A DNA stretch of 64,000 bases from a virus. The stretch lies in IMG/VR virus record IMGVR_UViG_3300041409_000066, positions 62,001 to 126,000 of that record; one strand, 5' to 3'. The translations under genes were made by a program, and so were the position numbers. Positions 1-8,800 of this stretch are shown here, piece after piece (the stretch's first letter is position 1; the number at the start of each line of letters is the position of its first letter). Under the pieces are notes generated by a model. It did no database searches and was not told the DNA's origin. It saw only the letters and a program-made list of their open reading frames with translations.

Positions 1-123
1 GCACCGACACGTCGTGGTGTGGGCAGTCATGTAGCGGGTGCAGACGACGCACTTGAGGCGGGTCTGGCGTCCCCAGGTCGAGTGCAGGTTGACCTTGGTG
101 CCGACCGCCAGGTCACTCACCAT
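1..123 (-). CDS. Partial Cys-rich small protein (5' end only)
   Basis: The N-terminal 41 codons of a gene that runs off the left edge. ATG is at 123; a GTG one codon later (120) also overlaps the upstream stop. The visible residues include CVVC at 25-28 and CRC at 39-41, that is C-x2-C-x10-C-x-C, which suggests a zinc-binding knuckle. It overlaps the 3' end of the upstream gene, as most genes here do. Function is not recognisable from the fragment. Confidence 0.6.
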   Translation of the reverse strand, partial: MVSDLAVGTKVNLHSTWGRQTRLKCVVCTRYMTAHTTTCRC

Positions 124-433
124 CGTTGCCGTACTCGGACACGTGCTCCGAGAGCGTCTGGGTCCGCGACTTGCCGCCTCGCGCCAGTCCCTCGCGGCTG
201 TTGAGGTCGAGCCGCTCCGGGTTGTACGCCCGGTGAAACATGCCCCGCCGGGTCGTCGGATCAGGTGTGCCGCCCTCGACGTAGACCTCGCGGGTGCGGC
301 GGTCCTGCTCCTTCCACGGAGTCAGGATGTCGGACTTCTCGCTGTGCTTGGTGACCCCGGCGAGGGAGATCTTGAGGAGCCGATTGGCTTCGGCTTCGAG
401 TTGCGGATGGATCCCGCTCCGGGGGTTGCTCAC
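113..433 (-). CDS. Hypothetical protein, 106 aa
   Basis: Starts with GTG in a GTGA overlap with the stop of the sigma-like gene, the usual junction in this genome. The protein is charged and rich in Arg, Glu and Thr, with no membrane segment and no motif that I recognise. The N-terminal third (HPQLEAEANRLLKISLAG) could form a helix. A longer reading from 589 would run through the sigma-like gene in another frame and is rejected. Translational coupling to the sigma-like protein is likely; function unknown. Confidence 0.75.
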   Translation of the reverse strand: MSNPRSGIHPQLEAEANRLLKISLAGVTKHSEKSDILTPWKEQDRRTREVYVEGGTPDPTTRRGMFHRAYNPERLDLNSREGLARGGKSRTQTLSEHVSEYGNDGE

Positions 434-771
434 GCAGCCACGCCCTCGCGATAGCGAGGGATCTCGCCGGACTCGATCATCTCGCAGATCTTCTTGAGCC
501 CGTTGGTGGCGTACATCATCACCGGGTTCGTCGGTGAGACGCCCATGATCTCGGTGGCCTGCTTCTCCTTGACGTTGGAGACGAGGCACAACTCGATGGC
601 CTGGCGCTGGCGAGGCGAGAGCACCTTGACCTGCTCGTACAGGTGCTCGATGTCGAACAGGCAGTAGTCGTTGCCGTCCGGCCCGGTGATCGTGTCTATG
701 CCTTCGGCCTCGAAGAACGCTCGGAAGGCTTGGAGGTTCCTGAACAACTCACGGAGAGTACCTACCTGCAC
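430..771 (-). CDS. Sigma-70 region 4-like helix-turn-helix protein
   Basis: 113 aa with a GTG start. Residues about 50-95 read LSPRQRQAIEL, then VKEKQATEIMGVSP, the pattern of sigma factor region 4.2 (LSxRQRxxxxL, then xxxEIAxxxGVSxxTV). It is far shorter than a full sigma factor and shows no region 2, so it is either a region-4-only transcription factor or a LuxR/sigma-like HTH regulator. A regulatory gap lies upstream (772-930) and contains one copy of the recurring dyad motif (867-891), so it may be autoregulated or controlled by the phage repressor. DNA binding is inferred from sequence pattern only. Confidence 0.65.
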   Translation of the reverse strand: MQVGTLRELFRNLQAFRAFFEAEGIDTITGPDGNDYCLFDIEHLYEQVKVLSPRQRQAIELCLVSNVKEKQATEIMGVSPTNPVMMYATNGLKKICEMIESGEIPRYREGVAA

Positions 772-784
772 CGCTAGGTCGCCG

Positions 785-901
785 TCACCCTCTCTCTGGC
801 CGTCGAAGCAGGATCTGTAGGCGATCCGACAGGAGCGTCACCCGTCTGTCACCCACCGTACACGCGGACCCCCGAGATGTCCGGTAGTCCACTTGCGTCA
901 T
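785..901 (-). CDS. Possible 38-aa ORF in a regulatory gap
   Basis: ATG at 901 with a G-rich stretch (GGTGGGGACAGA) just upstream. The 38 residues are basic and match nothing that I recognise. The ORF contains one copy of the recurring dyad motif (867-891), which elsewhere usually lies outside genes. The gap may therefore be purely regulatory. Kept as a weak candidate only. Confidence 0.25.
   Translation of the reverse strand: MTQVDYRTSRGSACTVGDRRVTLLSDRLQILLRRPERG
867..891. promoter_or_regulatory. Dyad-like operator/promoter element, copy g
   Basis: Minus strand reads TGGACTACCGG, then ACATCT, then CGGGGGTC. It shares the 14-mer AGATGTCCGGTAGT (plus strand) exactly with the copy at 33824-33848. 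It lies upstream of the sigma-like gene. Confidence 0.5.
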
Positions 902-930
902 TCTGTCCCCACCCACATCAAGTGATGCGG

Positions 931-1602
931 TCAGCCCAGCGTGTCCTTGAGCCGCTGGCCGAGCAGTTGCATCGACCGGACGATGGCGTCGGCCTTGCGG
1001 CTGTAGAGCGACAGGAACACTGCGAAGTACCGCTCGTCCCGGCTGCCGAGCCGCCCCTTCTGGGTGCGGTCCTCGACGGTGAGCCGACCAGCGGGGGCGT
1101 CGAAGGACACCGCGAACGCCTCCTCCCACTGGGCCTTGGCGAACATGGCCTCGCCCCAGGCGTCGGCTGCCTTCTGCTCCCACTCAAAGATCCGGGTGGT
1201 GATCTTGAACAGCAAGTCCTCCTTCTGGCGCGTCGTCATCCGGGTGAAGTCCTCGAAGTACGCCCCGGTGTTGGTGCGCTTCCAGATCGCGAAGCCGTAG
1301 CGGTCGGTCTTCACGGTGCCCATGTCGTCCAGCAACTCGGGCTCGCGCACGATGTCGTAGACCTCGTTCATCAGGGCGAAGGCGTCCGCGAAGTTGACCA
1401 GCAGGCGCCCCTCCACCACGTCCTTGACGCCCTCGACGGCCATGCGGTCGGGGCCGTGCCAGTCGGTGACCATCCGAGCGAAGCCGGGGGTCTTCATCTC
1501 CTTGGTGCGGTCCGGGTGCGGGTCAACCACGGTGGGCTCGTCGGCGTCCTTGGTGATCTCGGCCAGCACCCGCTCGGAGGCATCGCTCGTCTCGACGGTC
1601 AT
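931..1602 (-). CDS. Hypothetical protein, 223 aa
   Basis: Soluble, charged protein. ATG at 1602 lies in an ATGA overlap with the upstream zinc-finger gene; the longer frame to 1746 runs through that gene and is not used. The C-terminal half (RDERYFAVFLSLYSRKADAI) looks helical. I recognise no domain. It follows the RuvC-like, Cas4-like and zinc-finger genes in one tightly coupled run, so a DNA-metabolism role is possible but unproven. Confidence 0.8.
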   Translation of the reverse strand: MTVETSDASERVLAEITKDADEPTVVDPHPDRTKEMKTPGFARMVTDWHGPDRMAVEGVKDVVEGRLLVNFADAFALMNEVYDIVREPELLDDMGTVKTDRYGFAIWKRTNTGAYFEDFTRMTTRQKEDLLFKITTRIFEWEQKAADAWGEAMFAKAQWEEAFAVSFDAPAGRLTVEDRTQKGRLGSRDERYFAVFLSLYSRKADAIVRSMQLLGQRLKDTLG

Positions 1603-1817
1603 GTGGTCGCTCCCTCGCAGGTCTTGCAGTGCCGCTCGATGCGGTCCTCGTAGTAGTTGCCGCCCGCGTTGGCAGCCATCGTCCGGCGGGCGATGCCACG
1701 GACGTACTGGGAGGGCAGCGAGTGGCCGCACTCCAACACGTCCCAACGGCGGGTGATCTCCCTGCCGGTGATGTCCCGGTCGTACGGGCGCTCCTCGGTG
1801 CTGACGACCTTCTTCAC
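1599..1817 (-). CDS. Small zinc-finger-like protein, 72 aa
   Basis: GTG start in a GTGA overlap with the RuvC-like gene. It carries C30-G-H32 and C64-K-T-C67, a C-x-H ... C-x2-C arrangement typical of treble-clef or zinc-ribbon fingers in small phage proteins. The middle is polar (NAGGNYYEDRIERH). It probably binds DNA or a protein partner in the recombination module; this is inference from the Cys/His pattern and context. Confidence 0.75.
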   Translation of the reverse strand: MKKVVSTEERPYDRDITGREITRRWDVLECGHSLPSQYVRGIARRTMAANAGGNYYEDRIERHCKTCEGATT

Positions 1818-2461
1818 GACGCCCGCTTCGCGTCGTACAGGTACGTCAGCCCGAGGGCCAGCGCATCCCTGGTGTGCTCGTTCCAGCCCCTGGTGTCGGT
1901 GTAGCGGTTGACCGCCGTCGTGATGAACCGCTTCTCGTGGCGCATCTCCATCGGCAGCATCACGACCTTCATGTGCTGGTTGCCCACAGCGATGCGCTTG
2001 CGGGGCTCTGGGAGTGCCGTCACGGCCTGCCGGACCCCCAGGGCACCCAGGAGACTGGACTCGATCCTCATGCCCTGCACAGCCGGGATCTCGTGGACGA
2101 AGACGCACTCCTCGCCCGTGAGCACGTCCTCGCAGGCGACAGCCTTCGGCGGGATGGTGGCGATGCGCTCGCACATCCACTCGGCGCGCTGCAAGGTGTC
2201 CTCGAAGCCCTTGAGGCCGGGCACCGGAGGTTCGCGCAACGTCCCCCGGTCAATCACCTCCACCTCGCTGTCTCGCTTGCGGAAGATCACCCAGCCGGTG
2301 TTGGTGAAGGTCTGGTCGAACGAGCAGACCAGGCCGTTGGCGAAGTCCTCCCACGTCGGAGCCCGCCACTCCTTCTTGGCCGACCGCTTCGGCTTGCCCT
2401 TGTTGAGGGCAGCAGCATTGACCCGCGCCCGCAGTTCATCGACAGCACTGACGTGGACCAC
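1814..2461 (-). CDS. ruvC: RuvC-like Holliday junction resolvase
   Basis: 215 aa with an RNase H fold pattern. The first acidic strand is FDQTFTNTGW (D49), close to the D-x-G-x-x-x-T-G-W of RuvC. The second is CEDV with E111. The C-terminal helix is EHTRDALALG with D189, matching the H-x-x-D-A motif. The family cuts four-way junctions symmetrically; in phages it resolves recombination and packaging intermediates. GTG at 2461 forms a TAGTG overlap with the stop of the Cas4-like nuclease. About 40 residues precede the first motif, longer than in bacterial RuvC. Confidence 0.85.
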   Translation of the reverse strand: MVHVSAVDELRARVNAAALNKGKPKRSAKKEWRAPTWEDFANGLVCSFDQTFTNTGWVIFRKRDSEVEVIDRGTLREPPVPGLKGFEDTLQRAEWMCERIATIPPKAVACEDVLTGEECVFVHEIPAVQGMRIESSLLGALGVRQAVTALPEPRKRIAVGNQHMKVVMLPMEMRHEKRFITTAVNRYTDTRGWNEHTRDALALGLTYLYDAKRAS

Positions 2462-3297
2462 TACAGCATCCCAACGTCGCAGCGGAACCGAGCCGGGCAG
2501 GCACGGGCAGTAGCCGAGCGAGGACGGCAGCACGGGTCGGGCAAGACGCCGCGCTTGGCGAAGTCGAGCACGCGCAGATACTTCTGCTCCAAGCCCATGC
2601 AGTAGAAGGGGTCGTAGGGGATGTGGAACTCCTTGGTGGTCCACGGGTAGCCCATGCCGAGGAAGAACACGATGAAGCGGCGCAGCCCCGTGATGAGCAT
2701 GTAGTTCTGGACCTGGGCGTAATACTCCGGCCACTTCAACTTGAACGCCTCGACATCGTTGTCCACGATCTTCTGCAACTTCATCATGTTCGAGGTCTTG
2801 AACTCGAAGCCGCCCATGCCCCAGCCGGGGATGTTCAGCACGCCATCCATGTGGCCGCGACTCATCAGCCGGTCATCGTTGGCGCCGGGCTCCCGGCACT
2901 CCTTGCCGTGCTTCATCCCGTGCGGTCGCTTGCAGCAGATGCACTCGCCGCTCGGCCTCACGAGGATGTCGAGGTCGTACATGCACATCTCGATGAAGTC
3001 GTGGACTGCCGTACCCATCGTCACCGACAGGGCACCCGAGAACTCGAAGGGCGGCACCTCCCACTTCTCGGGCTCGGTCAGGTAGAAGAACAACTGGCGC
3101 TCGGTCATGAGCGGGTGCGTGCTCGGGTGGAAGTAGCCGTCCGGGCGGCGGGGCTCCAAGTGGTTGTCGAACCGCACCGAGAACGTCGGCGGGAACTTCG
3201 CGTCGAACAGGTAGACCTTGAGCAGCGGGGTCAGCACCAAGTCCTGCATCGCCAGCGCGGCGACGTTGAGGGTCGGGTTGAACGTGGGTCCGCTCAC
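2461..3297 (-). CDS. Cas4/RecB-like PD-(D/E)xK exonuclease
   Basis: 278 aa. Motifs in order: H99 in TAVHDFIE; GHMDG with D151; the E-x-K core EFK at 165-167; and QVQNY at 195-199, matching Q-x-x-x-Y motif IV of RecB-family nucleases. Cysteines occur in an insertion (C119, C121, C122, C134) and in a cluster near the C terminus (CC, then two single Cys), so an Fe-S cluster or zinc site as in Cas4/AddB is possible. GTG start in a GTGA overlap. It probably resects DNA ends for the RecA and RuvC-like proteins encoded nearby. Confidence 0.82.
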   Translation of the reverse strand: MSGPTFNPTLNVAALAMQDLVLTPLLKVYLFDAKFPPTFSVRFDNHLEPRRPDGYFHPSTHPLMTERQLFFYLTEPEKWEVPPFEFSGALSVTMGTAVHDFIEMCMYDLDILVRPSGECICCKRPHGMKHGKECREPGANDDRLMSRGHMDGVLNIPGWGMGGFEFKTSNMMKLQKIVDNDVEAFKLKWPEYYAQVQNYMLITGLRRFIVFFLGMGYPWTTKEFHIPYDPFYCMGLEQKYLRVLDFAKRGVLPDPCCRPRSATARACPARFRCDVGML

Positions 3298-3761
3298 GAG
3301 TGGGCCTCCACGATCTTGCGCACCTCGGTCTTGAACTTGGAGTTGTCGATGACATCCAAGGCCAGCAGATCACGCAGGTCCGACAGAACGTCGTGGAGCG
3401 CACGAGCGTCGGTCAGCAGCGCCGACATGTCCATCGCGTCGATGGCGCACAGGTCGATGCCGTCGCGATTCGCCACCGTGGGCCGCTCGGTGGGATACCA
3501 GCGCAGGGCCAACATGGGCCGCTCGCCCACCGCCTGCTCCTGGGCCTTGCGCCACATGGCCTCGGTGACCGACACCGTGCCGGTCGTGGTGCTCTTGCCG
3601 TCCCAGGCGAAGGCGTACTGCTCCGTACGACGGCTGTGACGCCCGTCCATCGGGTTGTGCCACTGGTTGCCGGAGCCCTTGGTCTGACGCCCGCCCAGCA
3701 CCTCCACGAGGAACTCCTCGTGCCTGTCCCCCATCTCCTTGCGGAGCCCCTTGCTAGGCAT
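3294..3761 (-). CDS. Putative PD-(D/E)xK-type nuclease, 155 aa
   Basis: The order of residues suggests a small restriction-fold nuclease: a helix with RHEEFLVEVLGG, a glycine/serine loop TKGSGNQW, then strand FAWDGKSTT (possible D-x-K core), then a helix starting VTEAMWRKAQEQA and a strand GERPMLALRWY. This is like Hjc-type resolvases or phage VRR-NUC-like enzymes, but no motif is decisive. It sits between a RING-like gene and the Cas4-like nuclease. Treat the function as a hypothesis. Confidence 0.7.
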   Translation of the reverse strand: MPSKGLRKEMGDRHEEFLVEVLGGRQTKGSGNQWHNPMDGRHSRRTEQYAFAWDGKSTTTGTVSVTEAMWRKAQEQAVGERPMLALRWYPTERPTVANRDGIDLCAIDAMDMSALLTDARALHDVLSDLRDLLALDVIDNSKFKTEVRKIVEAHS

Positions 3762-3981
3762 CGGGCGGCTCCACCGGGATGACGATGATGTGGGCCTCCA
3801 TCGCCTGCTGCAACTGCTTGCGGATGCGCTCCACGAAGGACACCCGGTGGTCGCGCCACTCCATCAGGCAGATGCCGTGGAAGACCGCGCTGGGGCAGTC
3901 GTCGTGACCGCAGGGCGCCTCGAAGACGGGGCTGTGCTCGATGATGTTGTCGCAGCGCATACAGATCGGTCGGTCCTGCAC
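3754..3981 (-). CDS. Small zinc-binding (RING/treble-clef-like) protein
   Basis: 75 aa; GTG at 3981 overlaps the upstream stop (TAGTG). It contains ICMRC, then CGHDDC after 12 residues, then HGIC: Cys/His pairs spaced like a RING or similar cross-brace finger. The C-terminal half (RIRKQLQQAMEAH) is helical. No catalytic motif is visible. It may be an adaptor or DNA-binding protein. Confidence 0.75.
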   Translation of the reverse strand: MQDRPICMRCDNIIEHSPVFEAPCGHDDCPSAVFHGICLMEWRDHRVSFVERIRKQLQQAMEAHIIVIPVEPPDA

Positions 3982-4256
3982 TACCCCTCCAACCGCTTGC
4001 CCAGCGCCGGGTACTTGGCGATCAGTGCCTGCTCTCGGCGCCACTTGAGCAAGTTCTTGGTGTAGACCGTGCCGTACATCAGACAGGTCAGCAGCAGGCC
4101 GTAGCCCTTGGTGACGATGGCGTACGCCGCCCACACGGGCTGCACAGCCAGTCCGACGCCCCAGCCGTACCAGCGACCCTTCCCGGCCAGCACGAGGCCG
4201 GTACAGCCCGCAGCAGCCAGCACCAGGGACAGCCAGAACGCGAGGTTGAAGGTCAC
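3981..4256 (-). CDS. Small membrane protein, 91 aa
   Basis: Three hydrophobic stretches: AFWLSLVLAAAGCTGLVLAG near the N terminus, then WGVGLAVQPVWAAYAIV, then GLLLTCLMYGTVY, followed by a basic tail (KWRREQ). This predicts two or three membrane spans with a cytoplasmic C terminus. The layout resembles part of a PnuC-type transporter but is too short for one. GTG start in a GTGA overlap. Function unknown. Confidence 0.75.
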   Translation of the reverse strand: MTFNLAFWLSLVLAAAGCTGLVLAGKGRWYGWGVGLAVQPVWAAYAIVTKGYGLLLTCLMYGTVYTKNLLKWRREQALIAKYPALGKRLEG

Positions 4257-4645
4257 TGACCAGCCGCCTCGGTGGCGTCGTCGTGGTAGACGCGCATCAC
4301 GCCATCACCCATCGGCCAGAACAGCAGCCGCTCGCCTTGGCGCACGGGCCTGCCGTGGCAGTTGCAGACCACATCGGTGCGATCCCTACGAGCGATGCGC
4401 CACGTCGGTGGGTTGTTCGGGTCCACCGGCAGGGCCACTGGGTCGCGCTCGGGCAGCGGACCGGGCACCTCGGCGTTGAGCATGTCGAGATCGTCGGGCG
4501 GGTCCGGCCAGGTGTCGTCGTACGGGAAGGCCCGGTTGTCTTGGTCGCTGACGTGCTGCCCAGCCATGAAGCCGAGTCCGCCAGCAGCCAAGATCAGGAG
4601 GCCGACCATCATCACCAGTGCCACCACGTCGCTGCTGTCCATCAT
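4253..4645 (-). CDS. Membrane-anchored hypothetical protein, 130 aa
   Basis: One N-terminal transmembrane segment (VVALVMMVGLLILAAGG, residues about 7-25) followed by an acidic, proline-rich soluble domain. A CNCHG motif around residue 95 could bind a metal. ATGATG start at the RecA stop. Nothing in the sequence gives a function; it is co-transcribed with the preceding membrane protein. Confidence 0.75.
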   Translation of the reverse strand: MMDSSDVVALVMMVGLLILAAGGLGFMAGQHVSDQDNRAFPYDDTWPDPPDDLDMLNAEVPGPLPERDPVALPVDPNNPPTWRIARRDRTDVVCNCHGRPVRQGERLLFWPMGDGVMRVYHDDATEAAGQ

Positions 4646-5841
4646 CCGAAGTCCGCTCCTGTCGTGGGGTTGAAGACCGGGCCGTCGCCGGGCTCGTCGG
4701 GGTCGCCCTGCACGAAGGCCAACTCGGGCTTCTCCTCGACCACCATCTTCTTGACGCTCTCCAACGCCTTGTCCCAGACCTGCCGGAGCACGTCAGGGTT
4801 GGAGCGCAGGTACTCCTTGGCCGCGTCCTCACCACGGACGCGCTCGCCGTCAGGCAGCGTGTAGTAGCCGCCACCGCCCTGCACGATGGCGTTGACGGTG
4901 GGCTTCTTGCCGACCGTCATGGCCTCGTCCACCACGTCCACGCCGATGGGGCCGTACTTCTCGGTGGGCACGTTGAGGATCGTCGTGAAGGCGGTGCGTC
5001 CGCCAGGCGCGACCTTGCTGCGCTCGACCTTGATGGCGATGGGCTGGCCGACCGGGATGTCCTCGCCGTCGATCTTCTGCATGATCGCCTTGTCGGCGCG
5101 GCGGAACTTGAGCACCATCGTCGTGGCGTGCCGCAGAGCCTTCGGCGCTGCGTAGGTGTCGCCTCCGGTCGGGGACGAGAAGTTGGCGCGCACCTGGCTG
5201 ACGATGAGTACCGCGACTTGGTTCTGTCGGGCTGCCACGGCGGTCACCTGGCACATGCGGGTGACGACCTGGCTGTTCTTGCCCATGTCGGACTCGTCGG
5301 CGTCCTTCTCGCTGGCCTTCTTGGTGACCATGCCGCCCACCGAGTCCACGACAGCCATCGAGATGTAGCCGGACTGGCAGTTCTGCTTGAGCATGTCCGC
5401 CACGTCCTCGGAGTGGTCCGGGAACAGGTGGATGAAGCGGTGCTCGCTGGTGTCGAGGCCGTTCTCGGCAGCCCAGTCGAAGTCGAACGTCTGCTCCATG
5501 TCGATGAAGACCACGGCGAGGTTCGGGTAAGCCCGCTGTGCCTCGGCCATCGCCTTGATGACGGCGGTGGTCTTGCCGACACCCTCCGGCCCCCAGAGGA
5601 GGTGGATGCGACCACGCACGTACCCGCCGACGACGGTGGCGTAGTCGAGGGCCAGCGAGCCCGACGAGATGATCTCGTACTTCGGTGGCTCGCGGTCCTG
5701 CCGGGTGACCGCCTTGCCGTACTGCTTCTCCAACTTGCCCCGGAGCGCCTCGATCCCCGCCAGCGCCTTCCTGTCCATCACGGGCAGACCAGCGGCGGTC
5801 GGGATGACCTCGACGGTCGCGGTCTTCTTCTTGGTGGGCAT
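4642..5841 (-). CDS. recA: RecA-like recombinase
   Basis: 399 aa, slightly longer than bacterial RecA. Walker A is GPEGVGKTT at 84-92; the catalytic Glu motif is FIDMEQTFD (E116); Walker B is AVVDS at 153-157. A polar L1/L2 region follows, with SQVRANF and TGGDTYAAPKALRHA. The enzyme forms ATP-dependent filaments on ssDNA and pairs homologous strands. Its tail ends in acidic and Pro residues and finishes TGADFG, with the same last three residues as the SSB-like protein encoded upstream. Start ATG with nine bases to the DnaE stop. Confidence 0.93.
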   Translation of the reverse strand: MPTKKKTATVEVIPTAAGLPVMDRKALAGIEALRGKLEKQYGKAVTRQDREPPKYEIISSGSLALDYATVVGGYVRGRIHLLWGPEGVGKTTAVIKAMAEAQRAYPNLAVVFIDMEQTFDFDWAAENGLDTSEHRFIHLFPDHSEDVADMLKQNCQSGYISMAVVDSVGGMVTKKASEKDADESDMGKNSQVVTRMCQVTAVAARQNQVAVLIVSQVRANFSSPTGGDTYAAPKALRHATTMVLKFRRADKAIMQKIDGEDIPVGQPIAIKVERSKVAPGGRTAFTTILNVPTEKYGPIGVDVVDEAMTVGKKPTVNAIVQGGGGYYTLPDGERVRGEDAAKEYLRSNPDVLRQVWDKALESVKKMVVEEKPELAFVQGDPDEPGDGPVFNPTTGADFG

Positions 5842-5849
5842 CGGTTCTC

Positions 5850-8800
5850 CTAGTACGCCATGAACGACACGAGGGTGTAGCCCCGTGGCGTCTTCTCGAC
5901 CTCGACCAGCGCGAGGGTGCCGGGCTTCATCTCTGGGTTGTAGCGAGCCCAGGTCTTGCTGAACACCACGCAGTCGATGTCGGTCATCTCCGTGGTCAGA
6001 CTGGCGAACGCCATCTTGTTGCCGTTGCGGTCAGGGCGAGCACGCACGCTGCTGACGATGGCCGCGATCAGGTAGATGTTGTTCGGGCTGCGCTCATCGA
6101 GCAGTGCCTCCAACTGCTGGAAGCAGATGTCGCGCTCCCGCTCCGGCAGCCGGTCGAACGGGGTGCTGGTCAAGTAGACGCCGAGCAACTCGTGCTCGAT
6201 CTCCCGGATCGCCTCCTCGTTGTACGGCTCGATCTTGTCGATGGTGACCGTCTGCGTAGGCCGGTACTGGCGGCACGCACGCGAGCACTTCTTCGGGATC
6301 GGCTTGGCCTTGAGCGGCTTGCCGGTGCGCCCGAGCGGCGGGGGCTCGGAGGCCCAGTCGAAGTGGCACGGCAGCCCGTTCGGGCCGACGAAGGACGTGT
6401 CCTTGTCCACACACTGGGTGTCGGTGCCGTCCTTCTTGGCGAGCACCAGGGCTTCGAGGCCACGGCGGTTCGGCACCAGCGAGTCGAAGGCGCCGATGCG
6501 CGAGAGGATCGCGACGTGGCCGAGGTTGACCTTCGAGCCCTTGGGCTCCACCAGCCGGGTCATGAAGTCCTCGAACGAGGTGAACGGCTGGGCGTCCATG
6601 ATGTGCTGCGCAGCCCCGGCGATGCCCTTGAGCGAGTCGAGCCCGTAGCGGACCGCCAGCGGTGAGCCGACGAAGCCGACCTTGCTCTCGTTGATGTCCG
6701 GCGGCTGCACGGCGTACCCCATCCGCCGGGCCTCCTTGATGAAGTCGGGGATGCGGTCCTTGTCCACCGACGACAGCGCAGCGGTGAGGAACTGGACGGG
6801 GTAGTGGAACTTGAGCCACGCGCACCAGTAGCCGAGGATCGCGTAGGCGAAGGCGTGCGCCCGGTTGAACGAATACTTGGCGAACTCGGCCATCTGCGCC
6901 CACAGGGCACCAGCGGCCACCGCGTCCATGCCTCGCTCGGCTGCCTGGGCGATGAACTTCTCGCCCTCGGCGGCGATCTTCTCGACCTGCTTCTTGCCGA
7001 GGATCTTGCGCACCTTGTCGGCCTCGGTGCCGGTGTAGCCAGCGAGCACCATGACGACGGCCATCACGTCCTCTTGGTAGAGGATCGTGCCGTAGGTCTT
7101 GGCGAGCACCTTCTCCAAGCGGGCGTCCGGGAAGGACACCTCCTCCTCGCCGTTGCGCCGCCGCAGGTAGGCGTCGGTCAGGCCGGACCGCTTCGGACCA
7201 GGGCGGACGAGGGTAATCATGTCGGCCAGTTCAGCGACCGAGCGCGGTTGCATCTTCTTGGTCAACTGCGTGCCGGGCGTCGTCTCGATCTGGAAGATGC
7301 CGAGGGTGTGGGCGGCGCTCACCTCGTCCCAGACCTGCGGGTCGTGGTACTCGTCCTTCCAGTCGTAGACGTTGACCTCGATGCCTCGCTGGTCGCGGAT
7401 GAGGTCCACGCACATCTGGATGGTGTCGAGCGTGCGCAACGTCAGCAGGTCGAACTTGACCAGGCCGAGCGCCTCCTCCAACACGTCCTTGTCGAACTGC
7501 GTGACCATCTGCTCGCCCTCGATGCCGCGCAGGGGCAGGAGGTCGGTCAGCGGCTCCTCGGTGCTGATGACGACACCAGCAGCGTGCTTGCCGTAGGTCT
7601 TCACCCGGCCCACGAGCCGGTCGGCCATGCCGAACAGGTCGGGGTACTTCTGGCGGTAGGGGTCGAGCCGCTCGCCCTCCTGATGCCAGAGGTCTTCCCA
7701 CTCGACACCGAGCCCCGCCGTACCGGCCTCGGCCTCGTCGATGATCTTGGCGACCTGGGCCAGATCGACGTAGGCGCCCTCGGGCAGGGTCGAGGCCATC
7801 GCCCGACCCAAGTCCTTGACGATGCCCTTGTTCTGCAAGCGCAGGATGGAGCCGACCGTCACTACGTGGTCCTCGCCCCACCGCTCGCGGACGTAGGACA
7901 GCAGGTCGGCCTTCTTGCTGGCTGGGAAGTCCACGTCGAAGTCCGGCAGCGCGATGCGGTCCTCGGTGAGGAACCGCTCGAACAGCAGGTCGGCGTCCAC
8001 CGCGTCGATCTCCACGATGTCCGCGAGGTAGGCCACCAGCGAGCCCCCACCGGAGCCACGGCCAGGGCCGACGAGGATCGGGCGCCCGGTCAACTTGCCG
8101 CTGGCGTGGCCGTCGATCCGGCCTTCCTTCGCGGCCTTGCAGTAGTCGGCCACCATCAGGAAGTAGCCGCAGAACTCCTTCGGGATCAGCAGGCCCATCT
8201 CGCGCTCGAAGCGCGCCATGTAGACCTCCTGGCTCTCCCGCTTGCCGGTGGTCTTGCGCTCCCAGTTCGACATGCACAGGTCGAGCAGGCGCTCCACGTC
8301 CCGCTCAGCACCGCCGGTCCGGGAGAAGGTCGGCGTGTTGCTCTTGCCCTTGATCGTCGCGGTGCAGCGGTCTGCGATCACGCAGGTGTTACCCACAGCC
8401 TCGTCCACAGTCTGTGGATCGAGGTAGTCGAGGGCGGCGCGGACCTGCTTCTCGCTCTGCACGAACAGGTCGAGGTTGACGGCGAACAGGTCGCCCTCGT
8501 CGTTGATGTCGCTGTTGGTCTGGCAGGCGATCCACGTGTGGTGGGCGTCGTGGTCGTGCTCGGTCGGGTAGTGGCTGTCCACCACGGCGACGACCGGGAC
8601 GGCGTACTCCTTGCCGAGCCGAACCAGCGTCTCGTTGAGGGTCTTCTGCTCGGGCAACTGGTTGGCGTGCAGTTCGAGGTAGAGCCGGTCCCCGAAGATG
8701 CCCATGAGCCGCGCCAGGCGGGCGCGTGCGGTCACCTCGTCGCCCTTGAGCAGTGGGACGCTCAACGGGCCGCGCAGACACGCTGTGGAGGCGATGACGC

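Noticed and set aside
2461-2734. Longer start for the RuvC-like gene
   Set aside because: The extension runs through the Cas4-like gene in another frame; the GTG at 2461 fits the TAGTG coupling.
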